Shown piece after piece: positions 7,346 to 15,865 of a stretch of 64,000 bases of DNA. Position 1 is the stretch's first letter; each line of letters begins with the position of its first letter. The notes beneath the pieces are model-generated. The model saw only the letters and a program-made list of their open reading frames with translations. It did not search any database and had not been told where the DNA came from. A program made the translations under genes and the position numbers. Origin of the DNA: Rahnella sikkimica (GTDB lineage: Bacteria; Pseudomonadota; Gammaproteobacteria; Enterobacterales; Enterobacteriaceae); assembly GCF_002951615.1 (NCBI RefSeq), contig NZ_CP019062.1, positions 248,001-312,000 of the forward strand. Direction: 5' to 3'.

Positions 7346-8413
7346 ATGATCAACAAAGACGGAATGAACTATGCGCCGGTGGGTAAACCGCAGCCGGTGG
7401 TGAAACCGGGCGAATTCGTGATAGCCGCCGCCGCGCTCGATCACGGGCATATCTACGGGATGTGCAACGGGCTGATTGAAGCCGGTGCCAGCCTGAAGTG
7501 GGTTTACGATCCGGATCCGGCAAAAGTGGCGAAGTTCGTCAGCCAGTATCCGCAGGTGGCGGTCGCGCCATCGCTGAGTGCCATTCTCGACGATAAAGAA
7601 GTGCAACTGGTGGCCGGTGCGGGAATTCCGTCGGAACGCTGTGCGCTCGGGCTGAAAGTGATGGACGCCGGAAAAGATTATTTCACCGACAAAGCGCCGC
7701 TCACCACGCTGGAACAGCTGGCGGCAGCAAAAGAAAAGGCGGCGAAAACTGGGCGTAAATATGCGGTGTATTACAGCGAACGTCTGCATGTGGAAAGCGC
7801 AGTGTTTGCCGGGCAGCTGGTGCAGGAAGGGGCGATTGGGCGTGTGGTTCAGACGCTCGGCACCGGCCCGCATCGCGAGGGTGAAGGGCGTCCGGACTGG
7901 TTTTACGAAAGGGATAAATTTGGCGGGATTTTGTGTGACATCGGCAGTCATCAGATTGAGCAGTTTCTGTTTTATACCGGCAACGGCAATGCCCGCGTGG
8001 TCGCGGCGCAGGCGCTGAATTTCAACCATCCGCAATACCCGAACTTTGAAGATTTTGGCGACACGATGCTGGAAGGTGAAAACGGTGCGCGCGGGTATTT
8101 CCGCTGCGACTGGTTTACGCCGGAAGGGCTCAGCACCTGGGGCGACGGGCGTCTGACGCTGCTGGGCACCGAAGGGTATATCGAGGTGCGCAAATATGTC
8201 GATATCACACGCGGCGAGCAGGACGTGGTGTATCTGGTGAATCAGGACGGCGAATTCCGTTATCCGGTTTCCGGAAAGGTCGGTTTCCCGTTCTTCGGGC
8301 AGCTCATCCTCGATTGTCTGAACCGCACCGAAAACGCCATGACGCAGGAGCACGCGTTTAAAGCCGCCGAGCTTTGCGTGCGGGCGCAGATGCTGGCGAA
8401 CGGGACGTGCTGA
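7346..8413 (+). CDS. divergent Gfo/Idh/MocA-family oxidoreductase (second of three)
   Basis: 355-residue protein of the same fold family but clearly a different clade. The nucleotide-binding loop is AAAALDHGHIYG (residues 27-38) rather than GxGxxG, and the usual EKP is replaced by TDKAP (114-118), keeping Lys116. The C-terminal domain keeps a conserved motif FGGILCDIGSHQIEQ (192-206) with a possible catalytic His202. It starts 2 bp after the first gene, preceded by GGAG, so it is translationally linked. It may bind cofactor differently or act on a keto-intermediate made by its neighbours. No specific function is recognised. Confidence 0.87.
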   Translation: MINKDGMNYAPVGKPQPVVKPGEFVIAAAALDHGHIYGMCNGLIEAGASLKWVYDPDPAKVAKFVSQYPQVAVAPSLSAILDDKEVQLVAGAGIPSERCALGLKVMDAGKDYFTDKAPLTTLEQLAAAKEKAAKTGRKYAVYYSERLHVESAVFAGQLVQEGAIGRVVQTLGTGPHREGEGRPDWFYERDKFGGILCDIGSHQIEQFLFYTGNGNARVVAAQALNFNHPQYPNFEDFGDTMLEGENGARGYFRCDWFTPEGLSTWGDGRLTLLGTEGYIEVRKYVDITRGEQDVVYLVNQDGEFRYPVSGKVGFPFFGQLILDCLNRTENAMTQEHAFKAAELCVRAQMLANGTC

Positions 8414-8422
8414 AACGGGGGC

Positions 8423-9469
8423 ATGATGAAAATGATTAATGCTGCCGTCATCGGCTGCGGATCCATCCATTTCTGCCACGTGGCGGCGATAGAACAGGAG
8501 CCCGCAAGCACGCTGCGGGCGATTGCCGAAATTGATATCGAAAAAGGTCGGGCGCTGGCGCAGCGGTATAATTGTGATTTTTATGCTGATTATCATGAAA
8601 TGCTGCGTGACCCGCGGATTGATGTTGTGCATGTCTGTCTGCCGCATCATCTGCATCAGGAAGCCATTCTTGCTGCGCTGGCTGTCGGAAAACATGTGTT
8701 CACCGAAAAACCAGTGGCACTGAATGCCGGGGAAGTTGCCGCCATCAAACGTGCCACAACGGAAACGGACGCCCTGCTGGGTGTCTGTTATCAGAACCGC
8801 CTGAACCCGTCGAGCCGGGAAATTAAAGCGCTGCTCGACAGCGGGCAGCTCGGCAAAATGCTCAGCATCAAAGCCGTGCTGACGTGGTCGCGCAGCGGCA
8901 CGTATTACACCGAAAGCCCGTGGCGCGGGCGTTTCGAAACAGAAGGCGGCAGTTTGCTGATCAACCAGGCCATTCATACGCTGGATCTTCTGCAGTGGTT
9001 TGGCGGTGGCGTGCTGGCGGTGAAAGGTGTGGTGGAGAGCAGTTTTCTCAGCGAACTCACCGAAAATGAAGATACCGCGATGGCCAGTTTTAAACTCGGC
9101 AACGGCGCGCGCGGGCTGTTTTATGCGACCAACTGCCACAGTGCGGATTCCCCGCTGCTGCTGGAAATCCATTGCGAAAAAGGGCTTTTGCAGTTGCATC
9201 ACAACACCCTCTGGCTGATTGAAGGAGAAAATAAAACGCCGTTAATCAGCGATGAAAATCCGTCAGGCAGCGCAAAAAGTTACTGGGGCAACAGCCATCG
9301 TCAGGCTGTGTTTAATTTCTACCAGTCAGTGCGTGATTCCGGGAATACGCTTTATACCCAAAATAAAAATTATACCGATATTTATGACGCTGAAATCTCC
9401 CTGAATATTGTCGGGGCTGTTTACCGGTCATCTCAGTTGCGGAAATGGATAATGCTTACCGATAAATAA
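8423..9469 (+). CDS. Gfo/Idh/MocA-family oxidoreductase (third of three)
   Basis: 348-residue canonical family member: Rossmann motif AAVIGCGSIHFCHV (7-20), FTEKPVA with Lys96 (93-99), and GGSLLINQAIHTLD with His185 (175-188). It is 9 bp downstream of the second gene. A start at 8423 or at the internal ATG 8426 or 8432 is possible; the first has the best-spaced G-rich upstream sequence. Having two canonical members and one divergent one in a single operon suggests successive oxidation, keto-intermediate and re-reduction steps on one sugar or glycoside. This is an inference. Confidence 0.9.
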   Translation: MMKMINAAVIGCGSIHFCHVAAIEQEPASTLRAIAEIDIEKGRALAQRYNCDFYADYHEMLRDPRIDVVHVCLPHHLHQEAILAALAVGKHVFTEKPVALNAGEVAAIKRATTETDALLGVCYQNRLNPSSREIKALLDSGQLGKMLSIKAVLTWSRSGTYYTESPWRGRFETEGGSLLINQAIHTLDLLQWFGGGVLAVKGVVESSFLSELTENEDTAMASFKLGNGARGLFYATNCHSADSPLLLEIHCEKGLLQLHHNTLWLIEGENKTPLISDENPSGSAKSYWGNSHRQAVFNFYQSVRDSGNTLYTQNKNYTDIYDAEISLNIVGAVYRSSQLRKWIMLTDK

Positions 9470-9505
9470 GAGTAATAATAACCCTACATCCACAGGATAA
9501 TAAAA

Positions 9506-11065
9506 ATGAAACCCACTGAACGAAGAGTCGGTTATGGCACCGCTATAGGCTATGGTGTAACGGATTTATTTGGTGGCGGCGCATTCGCCGTTATTGGTAC
9601 GTGGTTATTATTCTTTTATACCACCTACTGCGGATTATCTGTTTTTGAAGCCGGTTCTATTTTCGCGATTGCCCGCGTTATCGACGCGATATTAAGCCCG
9701 ATCATGGGGTATATCACCGATAACTTCGGCAATACCTGGCTGGGGAGAAAATTCGGGCGGCGGCGGTTTTTCCTGCTGATCAGCGCACCACTGATGTTCC
9801 TTTACGCGCTGGTCTGGGTCACCGATATGAGCTACTGGTACTATCTCGGCACCTATCTTTCTATCGAATTACTCTCCGCCATGGTGCTGGTGCCGTGGGA
9901 AACGCTCTCTTCTGAAATGACCAACCGGTTCAGCGAACGCACCCGACTTTCGGGCGTCCGCATGATTTGCTCCCAGCTTGGCGGCCTGCTGGCAGTGTCG
10001 ATTCCGGGCATCCTGATGCAGTTCACCGGCAAAGATAATTCACTGACATACACCTACACCGGTATCATTTTTGCCTGCATCTTCTGCGTGGCGGTATTCA
10101 CCACCTGGATGTGTACGTGGGAAGCGAAAGACGTGCGCGAGGAGTTTGAACCGGAGCCGGTCACCACCGGTGGCGGCAGTTTGTGGCATCATTTAAAAAG
10201 TCTGGTATTAGATCTCTTTTCTTCGTTCAGAATACGTATGTTCCGCCAGCATATTATTATCTATATCTTTTCGTTCACTGCGCTGGACGTTTTTGGTGCC
10301 GTCTTTACCTATTATGTGGTTTACGGGTTACATCAAAATGCTTCATCAGTTTCAGGTTATTTAAGCGTGGCCGCGCTGGTCTCTGTCCCCTCGACATTTG
10401 CATTTATGATGCTGCTGGAAAAATTAAATATGACGCCGTCGGGTGCGTTGCGGTTGTCCTACAGCATTATATTCTGTGTGCTGGCGTTTCTGTTTTATGT
10501 CTATATCACCGACATGGCGGTTTCCCTGCTGCTGTTCTCGGCGGTCTTTGCCGTATTCGGTTTCGCGCGCGCCGGGCTTTATTATATTCCGTGGAATATC
10601 TACAGCTTTATTCCCGACGTGGATGAAATCGTCACCAAAAAACGCCGCGAAGGGATATTTGCCGGTGTGATGGTATTAACGCGAAAGAGCACCGTCGCGC
10701 TGGCGATTATGCTGATTGGCGTGGTGCTGGAAGAAAGCGGTTTCGTCAAAGGGCAGGGCGTTCAGCCGGAAAGTGCGCTGCACGCGATTATCGGGCTGAT
10801 GGTTTTTGCGACCGGCATTCTGCTGACCGTCAGTTTTTATATGACGTTTAAATTCAAGCTGACGCGGGACACGCACAAAACGCTGATCAAAGAAGTGGCA
10901 CGCCTGAAACTCGGCGGCGACCTGAATGATTGCACGCCGGAGTGCCAGAAAGTCATCAAGGATTTGACCGGTTACGACTATCAGGAAGTGTGGGGCGGCA
11001 GTGCGACGCGCAAAACCGCCGGTCGGAAATTAGCCCCCGCACCCGGTGACACGGTAGGGCTTTAA
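9506..11065 (+). CDS. GPH-family (glycoside-pentoside-hexuronide) cation symporter
   Basis: 519-residue MFS transporter of the GPH family, importing glycosides, pentosides or hexuronides with sodium or protons. Diagnostic is the loop after TM2 with PIMGYITDNFGNTWLGRKFGRRRFF (residues 72-96; DxxxxxxxGRRR pattern). About 12 hydrophobic segments are visible, and the hydrophilic C-terminal tail of about 60 residues is longer than usual. It follows the third oxidoreductase by 36 bp and is the likely importer for the substrate the three enzymes process. The GPH class fits a glycoside or hexuronide better than a free hexose. Confidence 0.92.
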   Translation: MKPTERRVGYGTAIGYGVTDLFGGGAFAVIGTWLLFFYTTYCGLSVFEAGSIFAIARVIDAILSPIMGYITDNFGNTWLGRKFGRRRFFLLISAPLMFLYALVWVTDMSYWYYLGTYLSIELLSAMVLVPWETLSSEMTNRFSERTRLSGVRMICSQLGGLLAVSIPGILMQFTGKDNSLTYTYTGIIFACIFCVAVFTTWMCTWEAKDVREEFEPEPVTTGGGSLWHHLKSLVLDLFSSFRIRMFRQHIIIYIFSFTALDVFGAVFTYYVVYGLHQNASSVSGYLSVAALVSVPSTFAFMMLLEKLNMTPSGALRLSYSIIFCVLAFLFYVYITDMAVSLLLFSAVFAVFGFARAGLYYIPWNIYSFIPDVDEIVTKKRREGIFAGVMVLTRKSTVALAIMLIGVVLEESGFVKGQGVQPESALHAIIGLMVFATGILLTVSFYMTFKFKLTRDTHKTLIKEVARLKLGGDLNDCTPECQKVIKDLTGYDYQEVWGGSATRKTAGRKLAPAPGDTVGL

Positions 11066-11071
11066 AGGGCG

Positions 11072-11590
11072 TTATTCCGGCGGCGTCTGGTCGCCGCCGC
11101 CTAACGGGCGCTGCATAAACACGGTATCGAGCCAGCGCCCGTGCTTAAATCCCACCGATTTCAGGGTGCCGGTGACGGTGAAACCGGCCGCCAGATGCAG
11201 GTGAATGGACGCCAGATTCTGGCTGTCGCCGACGTTACCGATCAGCTGCCGGAAACCGTGCATTTCCGCCCAGTCCACCGCCCGGCGCAGTAAGGCTTTT
11301 CCCGCTCCGCGTTTCTGAAAACCGGGGTCAATATAAATAGAATCCTCCAGCGTATGCCGGTAAGCGTGACGCTCGCGATATCGCCCGAGGTAGCAATAGC
11401 CTTTCACTTCCCCTTCATGCAAAACCACCAGCCAGAGCAGCCCGGCGTCTTTGATTTTCTTCAGGCGCGCGGCCATTTCATCCACCGTTGGCGGCTCCGT
11501 TTCAAAGGACGCGGTGCCGTGCAAAACGTGCCAGGCATAGATTTTCTGCATTTCGGAAACGTGCTGTTCGTCCGCTTCAATAATTTCCAT
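11072..11590 (-). CDS. GNAT acetyltransferase, phosphinothricin acetyltransferase-like
   Basis: 172-residue GNAT enzyme related to the phosphinothricin/methionine sulfoximine N-acetyltransferases. Seen: N-terminal IYAWHVLHGTASFETEPP (residues 17-34), typical of the PAT group, YRERHAYRHTLEDSIYIDPGFQKRGAGKALL with the acetyl-CoA loop Q/RxxGxG at about 92-102, and GFKHGRWLDTVFMQRPL near the C-terminus. It probably acetylates the amino group of a glutamate-analogue or amino acid. It is convergent with the GPH transporter gene (6-bp gap) and appears to be a lone gene. Confidence 0.88.
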   Translation of the reverse strand: MEIIEADEQHVSEMQKIYAWHVLHGTASFETEPPTVDEMAARLKKIKDAGLLWLVVLHEGEVKGYCYLGRYRERHAYRHTLEDSIYIDPGFQKRGAGKALLRRAVDWAEMHGFRQLIGNVGDSQNLASIHLHLAAGFTVTGTLKSVGFKHGRWLDTVFMQRPLGGGDQTPPE

Positions 11591-11785
11591 TCTTCCGGGC
11601 TCTCGTCAGTCATTTTTATCCAGCCTACACGTTTCGGAAAGAATCGGGCAGGGGAGTGCTGCGCATTATTTCCCGGTTATGCTTTTTTCTTCTTATTGAT
11701 GCTTTTTTCGTTTTTTAAGCCGCTGCCTTGACCCTGTTATAGTCAGCGTCACTGTGGATTAAGGCTTATTTTTTAAGGAAAAAAC

Positions 11786-12604
11786 GTGAAACTGACAATG
11801 CCGCATTTTCGGACAGGCGCTTTCGTATTACTCGCAGGATTGTTGCTGGCAGGTTGTGATCAGAAGGGCAGCGATGCGAAACACATCAAGGTCGGTGTGA
11901 TTAACGGCGCGGAGCAGGATGTCGCCGAAGTCGCCAAAAAAGTCGCGAAAGAGAAATACGGGCTGGATGTCGAACTGGTCGGGTTCAGCGGTTCATTGCT
12001 GCCGAACGACGCCACGCAGCACGGCGAGCTGGATGCCAACGTTTTCCAGCATCGCCCGTTCCTCGATCAGGACAATAAAGCGCATGGCTACAATCTTGTC
12101 GCTGTCGGTAATACGTTTGTCTTCCCGATGGCCGGTTATTCGAAAAAAATCAAAACGGTCGATCAGCTGAAAGATGGCGCAACGGTGGCTATCCCCAACG
12201 ATCCGACCAATCTTGGCCGTGCGCTTTTGCTGCTGCAAAAAGAGAAACTGATCACCCTGAAAGAAGGGAAAGGTCTGTTGCCGACGGCGCCGGATATCGT
12301 TGAGAACCCGCATCATCTGAACATTATGGAGCTCGAAGGCGCGCAGTTACCGCGTGTGCTGGACGACCCGAAAGTCGACGCGGCGATCATCAGCACTACA
12401 TATATTCAGCAAACCGGGTTATCACCGGTCAAAGACAGCGTGTTTATCGAAGACAAAAACTCACCTTACGTGAACCTGCTGGTGACGCGCGAAGACAATA
12501 AAGACGCGGAGAACGTGAAGGAGTTTCTGAAATCTTATCAGTCGCCGGAAGTGGCAAAAGCCGCAGAGAAAATCTTCAACGGTGGCGCGGTTCCGGGCTG
12601 GTAA
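11786..12604 (+). CDS. nlpA: lipoprotein NlpA, MetQ-family substrate-binding protein
   Basis: 272-residue lipoprotein. The signal peptide ends in the lipobox LLAGC with Cys24, followed by Asp25, which in enterobacteria favours inner-membrane retention. The mature part is a MetQ/NlpA domain (HIKVGVINGAEQDVAEVAKKVA near residue 33, VAIPNDPTNLGRALLLLQ near 135). The closest recalled relative is NlpA of E. coli, which shares the N-terminal KLT..H.RTGA..LLAG. No metN or metI neighbour is present, so it is an orphan binding lipoprotein like NlpA, with a probable minor role in methionine uptake. Confidence 0.87.
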   Translation: MKLTMPHFRTGAFVLLAGLLLAGCDQKGSDAKHIKVGVINGAEQDVAEVAKKVAKEKYGLDVELVGFSGSLLPNDATQHGELDANVFQHRPFLDQDNKAHGYNLVAVGNTFVFPMAGYSKKIKTVDQLKDGATVAIPNDPTNLGRALLLLQKEKLITLKEGKGLLPTAPDIVENPHHLNIMELEGAQLPRVLDDPKVDAAIISTTYIQQTGLSPVKDSVFIEDKNSPYVNLLVTREDNKDAENVKEFLKSYQSPEVAKAAEKIFNGGAVPGW

Positions 12605-12632
12605 CAGGCTGTAACGGGATGAATAAAATTTG

Positions 12633-12674
12633 ACGCTTTTGCCTGACTGCATGTCGCCCGGCAAAAGCGTTTTG
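12633..12674. terminator. terminator hairpin between nlpA and acid phosphatase gene
   Basis: An 11-bp perfect stem ACGCTTTTGCC (12633-12643) and GGCAAAAGCGT (12660-12670) is followed by TTTT on the + strand. It lies between two convergent genes, so it may serve both. Confidence 0.7.
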
Positions 12675-12695
12675 ACTTTTTACGTCTTAATAAAT

Positions 12696-13436
12696 TTACG
12701 ACTTATGCTGTTTAGCAAACTCGTCTTTGGCTTTCTGCAATTGCTGCTGGAAAGCGGTGTTGGTGTGCAACGTGGCGACGACCGCCGAGCCGACAATACG
12801 CGCCGCATCTACATCGCTCTGCCAGTGATATCCGCAAATCACGCGGCTCTGGCCTAAATCAAAACCGCGCTGAAGGATTTGATCCTGACGTTGCGGGTTA
12901 ATTTCCGTCAACACCAGCGCTGTCGCCCAGCCGATGGAGGTGTGACCCGACGGGTAAGATCCATTCTTAGACAATTTATCCTGATCAGTCGTGTTGCACG
13001 TCGGTACGCCGTAGAACGCGAACGGACGAATGCGCATGTACTTCTCTTTCGCAGAACGGGTCGCGAGATCGCCCGCATCTTCAATCATATTGGTCAGCAG
13101 CTTATGCAATTCCGGCGTGTCTTTCGCCGTAATCGGTGAACCAAACGCCGTGGAGAACGCATTCGCAACGCCGCCTGCGCTCAGGTTGGCATCTTCAGCC
13201 GCCAGCTTGCCGCGTTCAGTCGAACGCAGAAGCCGCCCTTGTTCGTACATCGCCTGATCGTTGAGAAATGCAATGCTGCCGACGGCCGGAGGCGGTGGAA
13301 GCAGCGCCAGGCTATTGATTGCCTGATCGTTTTTCAGATAGTACAAGTCTGGTTTGGTGGTCGCATCATTGCCGGTGAGGGCAAAGGCATTGACAGAGAA
13401 AAGTCCCGCGAGACAAAAAGTAGCCACAATCTTCAT
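12696..13436 (-). CDS. phoC: class A non-specific acid phosphatase (PAP2 superfamily)
   Basis: 246-residue periplasmic phosphatase with a clear signal peptide (residues 1-19, cleavage after NAFA). The class A signature is complete: KEKYMRIRP (K-x6-RP), GSYPSGHTS, and [12 protein letters not shown] (SR-x5-H-x3-D). These form the vanadium-haloperoxidase-like active site with a phosphohistidine intermediate. It hydrolyses a wide range of organic phosphomonoesters at acidic pH, supplying phosphate. The PhoC/PhoN/AphA naming in this family is loose, so the symbol is tentative. It is monocistronic and convergent with nlpA. Confidence 0.9.
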   Translation of the reverse strand: MKIVATFCLAGLFSVNAFALTGNDATTKPDLYYLKNDQAINSLALLPPPPAVGSIAFLNDQAMYEQGRLLRSTERGKLAAEDANLSAGGVANAFSTAFGSPITAKDTPELHKLLTNMIEDAGDLATRSAKEKYMRIRPFAFYGVPTCNTTDQDKLSKNGSYPSGHTSIGWATALVLTEINPQRQDQILQRGFDLGQSRVICGYHWQSDVDAARIVGSAVVATLHTNTAFQQQLQKAKDEFAKQHKS

Positions 13437-13619
13437 GAAAGTTTCCTTACGGACTGCTGAATTTTCATTACGGAATCATTCCCGTAACATTTGTTAACAT
13501 GTGTAAGTAAAACAAATTCTTCATCAAAAAAAATGCGCGAGATCTCAAAATTGGGAATTTGTGGGTATAGGGGATTAATATCTCATGGCCCAATAAACGC
13601 TGTTTAATACAACCTAAGT

Positions 13620-13660
13620 TGTACTGTCAGTTCAATGTCTCTATCATGTCAGACAGTACA
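13620..13660. promoter_or_regulatory. 9-bp inverted repeat upstream of toxin-antitoxin pair
   Basis: TGTACTGTC (13620-13628) and its exact reverse complement GACAGTACA (13652-13660) are separated by 23 bp, about 50 bp upstream of the small first gene. This suits an autoregulatory operator of a toxin-antitoxin operon. No binding evidence. Confidence 0.4.
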
Positions 13661-13710
13661 GTTTGTATTCTAATTCCTGCGCCGCACGGTGCTTCTGAGA
13701 GGGTAAATCT

Positions 13711-13890
13711 ATGAGTCACGCATTGAAGAAGGCAGAGCGTTTGCTTATACCGCCTCGTGACAAAAGCGCGATAGCATCACCGCGCGCAGCGATTGGCACG
13801 GGTTATGCTCACAAAGATCAAGTCAAAAATGCTTTTGACTTTGGTTTTGTTCGCTACGAAAAAGCGATGGAAGAACTCTCAAAAGTTTAA
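13711..13890 (+). CDS. small protein upstream of Doc toxin, candidate antitoxin
   Basis: 59-residue ORF starting ATGAGTCAC, preceded by GAGAGGG at good spacing and ending 10 bp before the toxin start. The protein (N-terminus MSHALKKAERLL, C-terminus VRYEKAMEELSKV) has no obvious Phd/YefM DNA-binding fold. Position, size and tight spacing make it the likely cognate antitoxin of the downstream Doc-type protein. I do not recognise the family. Base composition is AT-richer than the flanking core genes. Confidence 0.7.
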   Translation: MSHALKKAERLLIPPRDKSAIASPRAAIGTGYAHKDQVKNAFDFGFVRYEKAMEELSKV

Positions 13891-13900
13891 GTAGGCGTCT

Positions 13901-14374
13901 ATGGCTGAGATTGTTGAAGGGATTCATTATCTGTCTGTTGATGACCTGGTATACATAAACAGAACGCTAATTGAGACGCAGACCCCTGGCGAACAAATAG
14001 ATGTTATTAATCCTAACGGCCTCTATTCATCTCAGGCAAGACCAAGTGCAATTAAATATTATGATCAGACCGATGATATGTTCGTGCTGTCAGCCGCACT
14101 GATCGAAAGCCTCATCCAAAACCATGCCTTTGCAAATGGTAATAAACGAACGGCTATGATGGCGGGATATATTTTTCTGTTGCTGAATGGGTATGAACTC
14201 ACGGCACCAGGCGAAGAGGTAGTCGTGATTGCAGAGGGCATGGCTCGCAAAGATTATAATTGTGAAGATTTAGAAAACTGGCTTTGCTACTGGTCTCGCC
14301 ATTATGACTCGAGAGACCTTTGCGGCGGCAGTTCAGTGTCAGCCATAATCACGGCAACTCAGCCGAAAATATAA
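13901..14374 (+). CDS. Fic/Doc-family toxin (death-on-curing type)
   Basis: 157-residue Fic-fold protein. The core motif is HAFANGNKRTA (residues 75-85), matching the Doc variant HxFx(D/N)xNKR instead of the AMPylating HPFxxGNGR. An N-terminal GIHYLSVDDLVYINRTLIE (8-26) and a predicted alpha-bundle around SAALIESLIQN fit Doc toxins. Doc enzymes phosphorylate EF-Tu and stop translation. The C-terminal about 35 residues (after WLCYWSRHY) are extra compared with P1 Doc. It is in an operon with the 59-residue gene. The low GC and location beside a tRNA gene suggest horizontal acquisition. Confidence 0.85.
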   Translation: MAEIVEGIHYLSVDDLVYINRTLIETQTPGEQIDVINPNGLYSSQARPSAIKYYDQTDDMFVLSAALIESLIQNHAFANGNKRTAMMAGYIFLLLNGYELTAPGEEVVVIAEGMARKDYNCEDLENWLCYWSRHYDSRDLCGGSSVSAIITATQPKI

Positions 14375-14395
14375 TAATTCTTAATATGAAATCGA

Positions 14396-14416
14396 GCCAC
14401 CTGCGGGTGGTTTTTT
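14396..14416 (+). terminator. terminator after Doc-type toxin
   Basis: The 5-bp stem CCACC (14397-14401) and GGTGG (14406-14410), with a TGCG loop, is followed directly by six T. It ends the toxin operon. Confidence 0.7.
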
Positions 14417-14503
14417 GCATTATGGCCAATATTATGAACTAATAATAAAGGATGATTTTTAGAAAACTGAAAATTACGGTGAGTTACTCTGAAATGATTT
14501 AAA

Positions 14504-14578
14504 TGGTGTCCCCTACAGGAATCGAACCTGTAACTAGCCCTTAGGAGGGGCTTGTTATATCCGTTTAACTAAGGAGAC
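14504..14578 (-). tRNA. argW: tRNA-Arg (anticodon CCT)
   Basis: Complete cloverleaf on the minus strand including an encoded CCA. The acceptor stem is GTCTCCT with AGGGGAC, the anticodon stem AGCCC/GGGCT holds loop CTCCTAA (anticodon CCT), and the T-arm contains GGTTCGATTCC. Next to yfdC, as argW is in E. coli. Its 3' end faces the toxin-antitoxin pair, the side on which integrating elements sit when they use a tRNA 3' end. Confidence 0.95.
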
Positions 14579-14688
14579 ACGGACGCCAGTAGAAAGCGCC
14601 CGCGTAGTATACCCGTTTTTCTCTCAATAATAAGGCGTTAGCCTGCCGTTTGGTCGTTTCGTCGCCAGTTCTGCGATTTTATTCCTCT

Positions 14689-15606
14689 TCACGGTTTCGC
14701 CGCTTCCTTCTTCGCGGCTTCCTGTTCTGCTTTTTTGACGTTGGCTTTCTTCTGATTACTCATGTCGTTACGGATTTGTGCGTGGCTGATAAGCGCAAAG
14801 ATAAAGGTGCCGCCCGCGATGTTTCCGGCCAGCGTCGGAAGGGCGAAAGGCCAGATAAAGTCGGTCCACGGGATTGCGCCGGAGAAGACCAGATAGAGGA
14901 CTTCCACCGAGCCGACGACGATGTGCGTTAGGTCGCCGATTGCCACCATGTAGGTCATCAGCATAATTACCCACAGTTTGGCGGCTCCTGCGGAAGGGAT
15001 CATCCAGACCATCGTGGCAATCAGCCAGCCGGAAACCATACCGCCGACAAACATCGCGCCGGGTCCTTTTTCCATAATTTCCATGCTGATCTCGTGAAAG
15101 GCTTTGTCGGTCTCCGGATCAAAAAATGGCACCAGATGAAACGCCAGTGCGGCAAAGCCGCCGCCGATGATGTTTCCAATCAGCACCAGCCCCCACAAAC
15201 GCAGCAAGAGTGCGACGTTTTTGCCGGTCAGTTTTTGCATGACGGGCAACACGGCGGTGACGGTGTTTTCCGTAAACAGCTGCTGGCGCGCCATGATGAC
15301 GATAATGAACCCGACGGTATAACCGATATTTTCAATAAAGAACCGTTCCGGCGAATCGGGCAGTCGGGCGTGAAGAATGCCTTTCGCCATCAGCGAAGCA
15401 CTGATCGAAAGCCCGGCGGCAATCGCTGACCAGAGCAACGCCTGGCCGTCACGTTCCAGCTCTTTCTCGCCTTCCATACGGATAACTTCATGCACGGCGG
15501 CCGCTTTGGAGGGCAGATTCTCTTCCCCGGTTTCTATTTCCTTGCCCTGCGAATGCTCCTCGCTGTCAACGTTGGTGCTGCTCTCATGCTTTTTATCGTC
15601 GCTCAT
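14689..15606 (-). CDS. yfdC: formate/nitrite-transporter family membrane protein YfdC
   Basis: 305-residue inner-membrane protein of the FNT family with six hydrophobic segments in the last 220 residues. A charged N-terminal cytoplasmic tail of about 65 residues is rich in Glu, Ser and Lys, as in E. coli YfdC. Family-type segments include GYTVGFIIVIMARQQLFTENT near 95 and GDLTHIVVGSVE near 238. The ATG at 15606 is preceded by GGGGGAA; an in-frame TTG five codons upstream is less likely. Function of YfdC is not established; FNT members conduct small monovalent anions. The gene order argW-yfdC is conserved. Confidence 0.92.
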   Translation of the reverse strand: MSDDKKHESSTNVDSEEHSQGKEIETGEENLPSKAAAVHEVIRMEGEKELERDGQALLWSAIAAGLSISASLMAKGILHARLPDSPERFFIENIGYTVGFIIVIMARQQLFTENTVTAVLPVMQKLTGKNVALLLRLWGLVLIGNIIGGGFAALAFHLVPFFDPETDKAFHEISMEIMEKGPGAMFVGGMVSGWLIATMVWMIPSAGAAKLWVIMLMTYMVAIGDLTHIVVGSVEVLYLVFSGAIPWTDFIWPFALPTLAGNIAGGTFIFALISHAQIRNDMSNQKKANVKKAEQEAAKKEAAKP

Positions 15607-15865
15607 CGTTTTCCCCCGCAAAGAAATCTCAATGCTAAAAAGTGATCATCAGTAAGCATAGGCGAGGTCGGGAATTTATGAGCAGATATACAAATAAGTT
15701 ACAAACCGTTAACCCACGAACCTTATGGGTCATTTTTGGGGCAATGTCTGCGATATCAGACTTTTCTGGCGGGCGTTTATATGCAATAACGTACCGCTCC
15801 CTAAGCTGCGTCGTGCCGGACGCCTGTGATATGATGCGGACTTGTGAAAAATAAGAGACATCTCC

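Noticed and set aside
7262..9202. 646-codon open frame on the minus strand opposite the oxidoreductase genes
   Set aside because: It is the antisense shadow of two well-supported genes with GC-biased third positions. Its translation is Arg/His/Gln-rich without domains and it has no suitable ribosome-binding site.
13437..14504. att-site duplication of the tRNA-Arg 3' end flanking the toxin-antitoxin pair
   Set aside because: I looked for a second copy of the tRNA 3' segment to the left of argW and saw none, and no integrase is present in the window.
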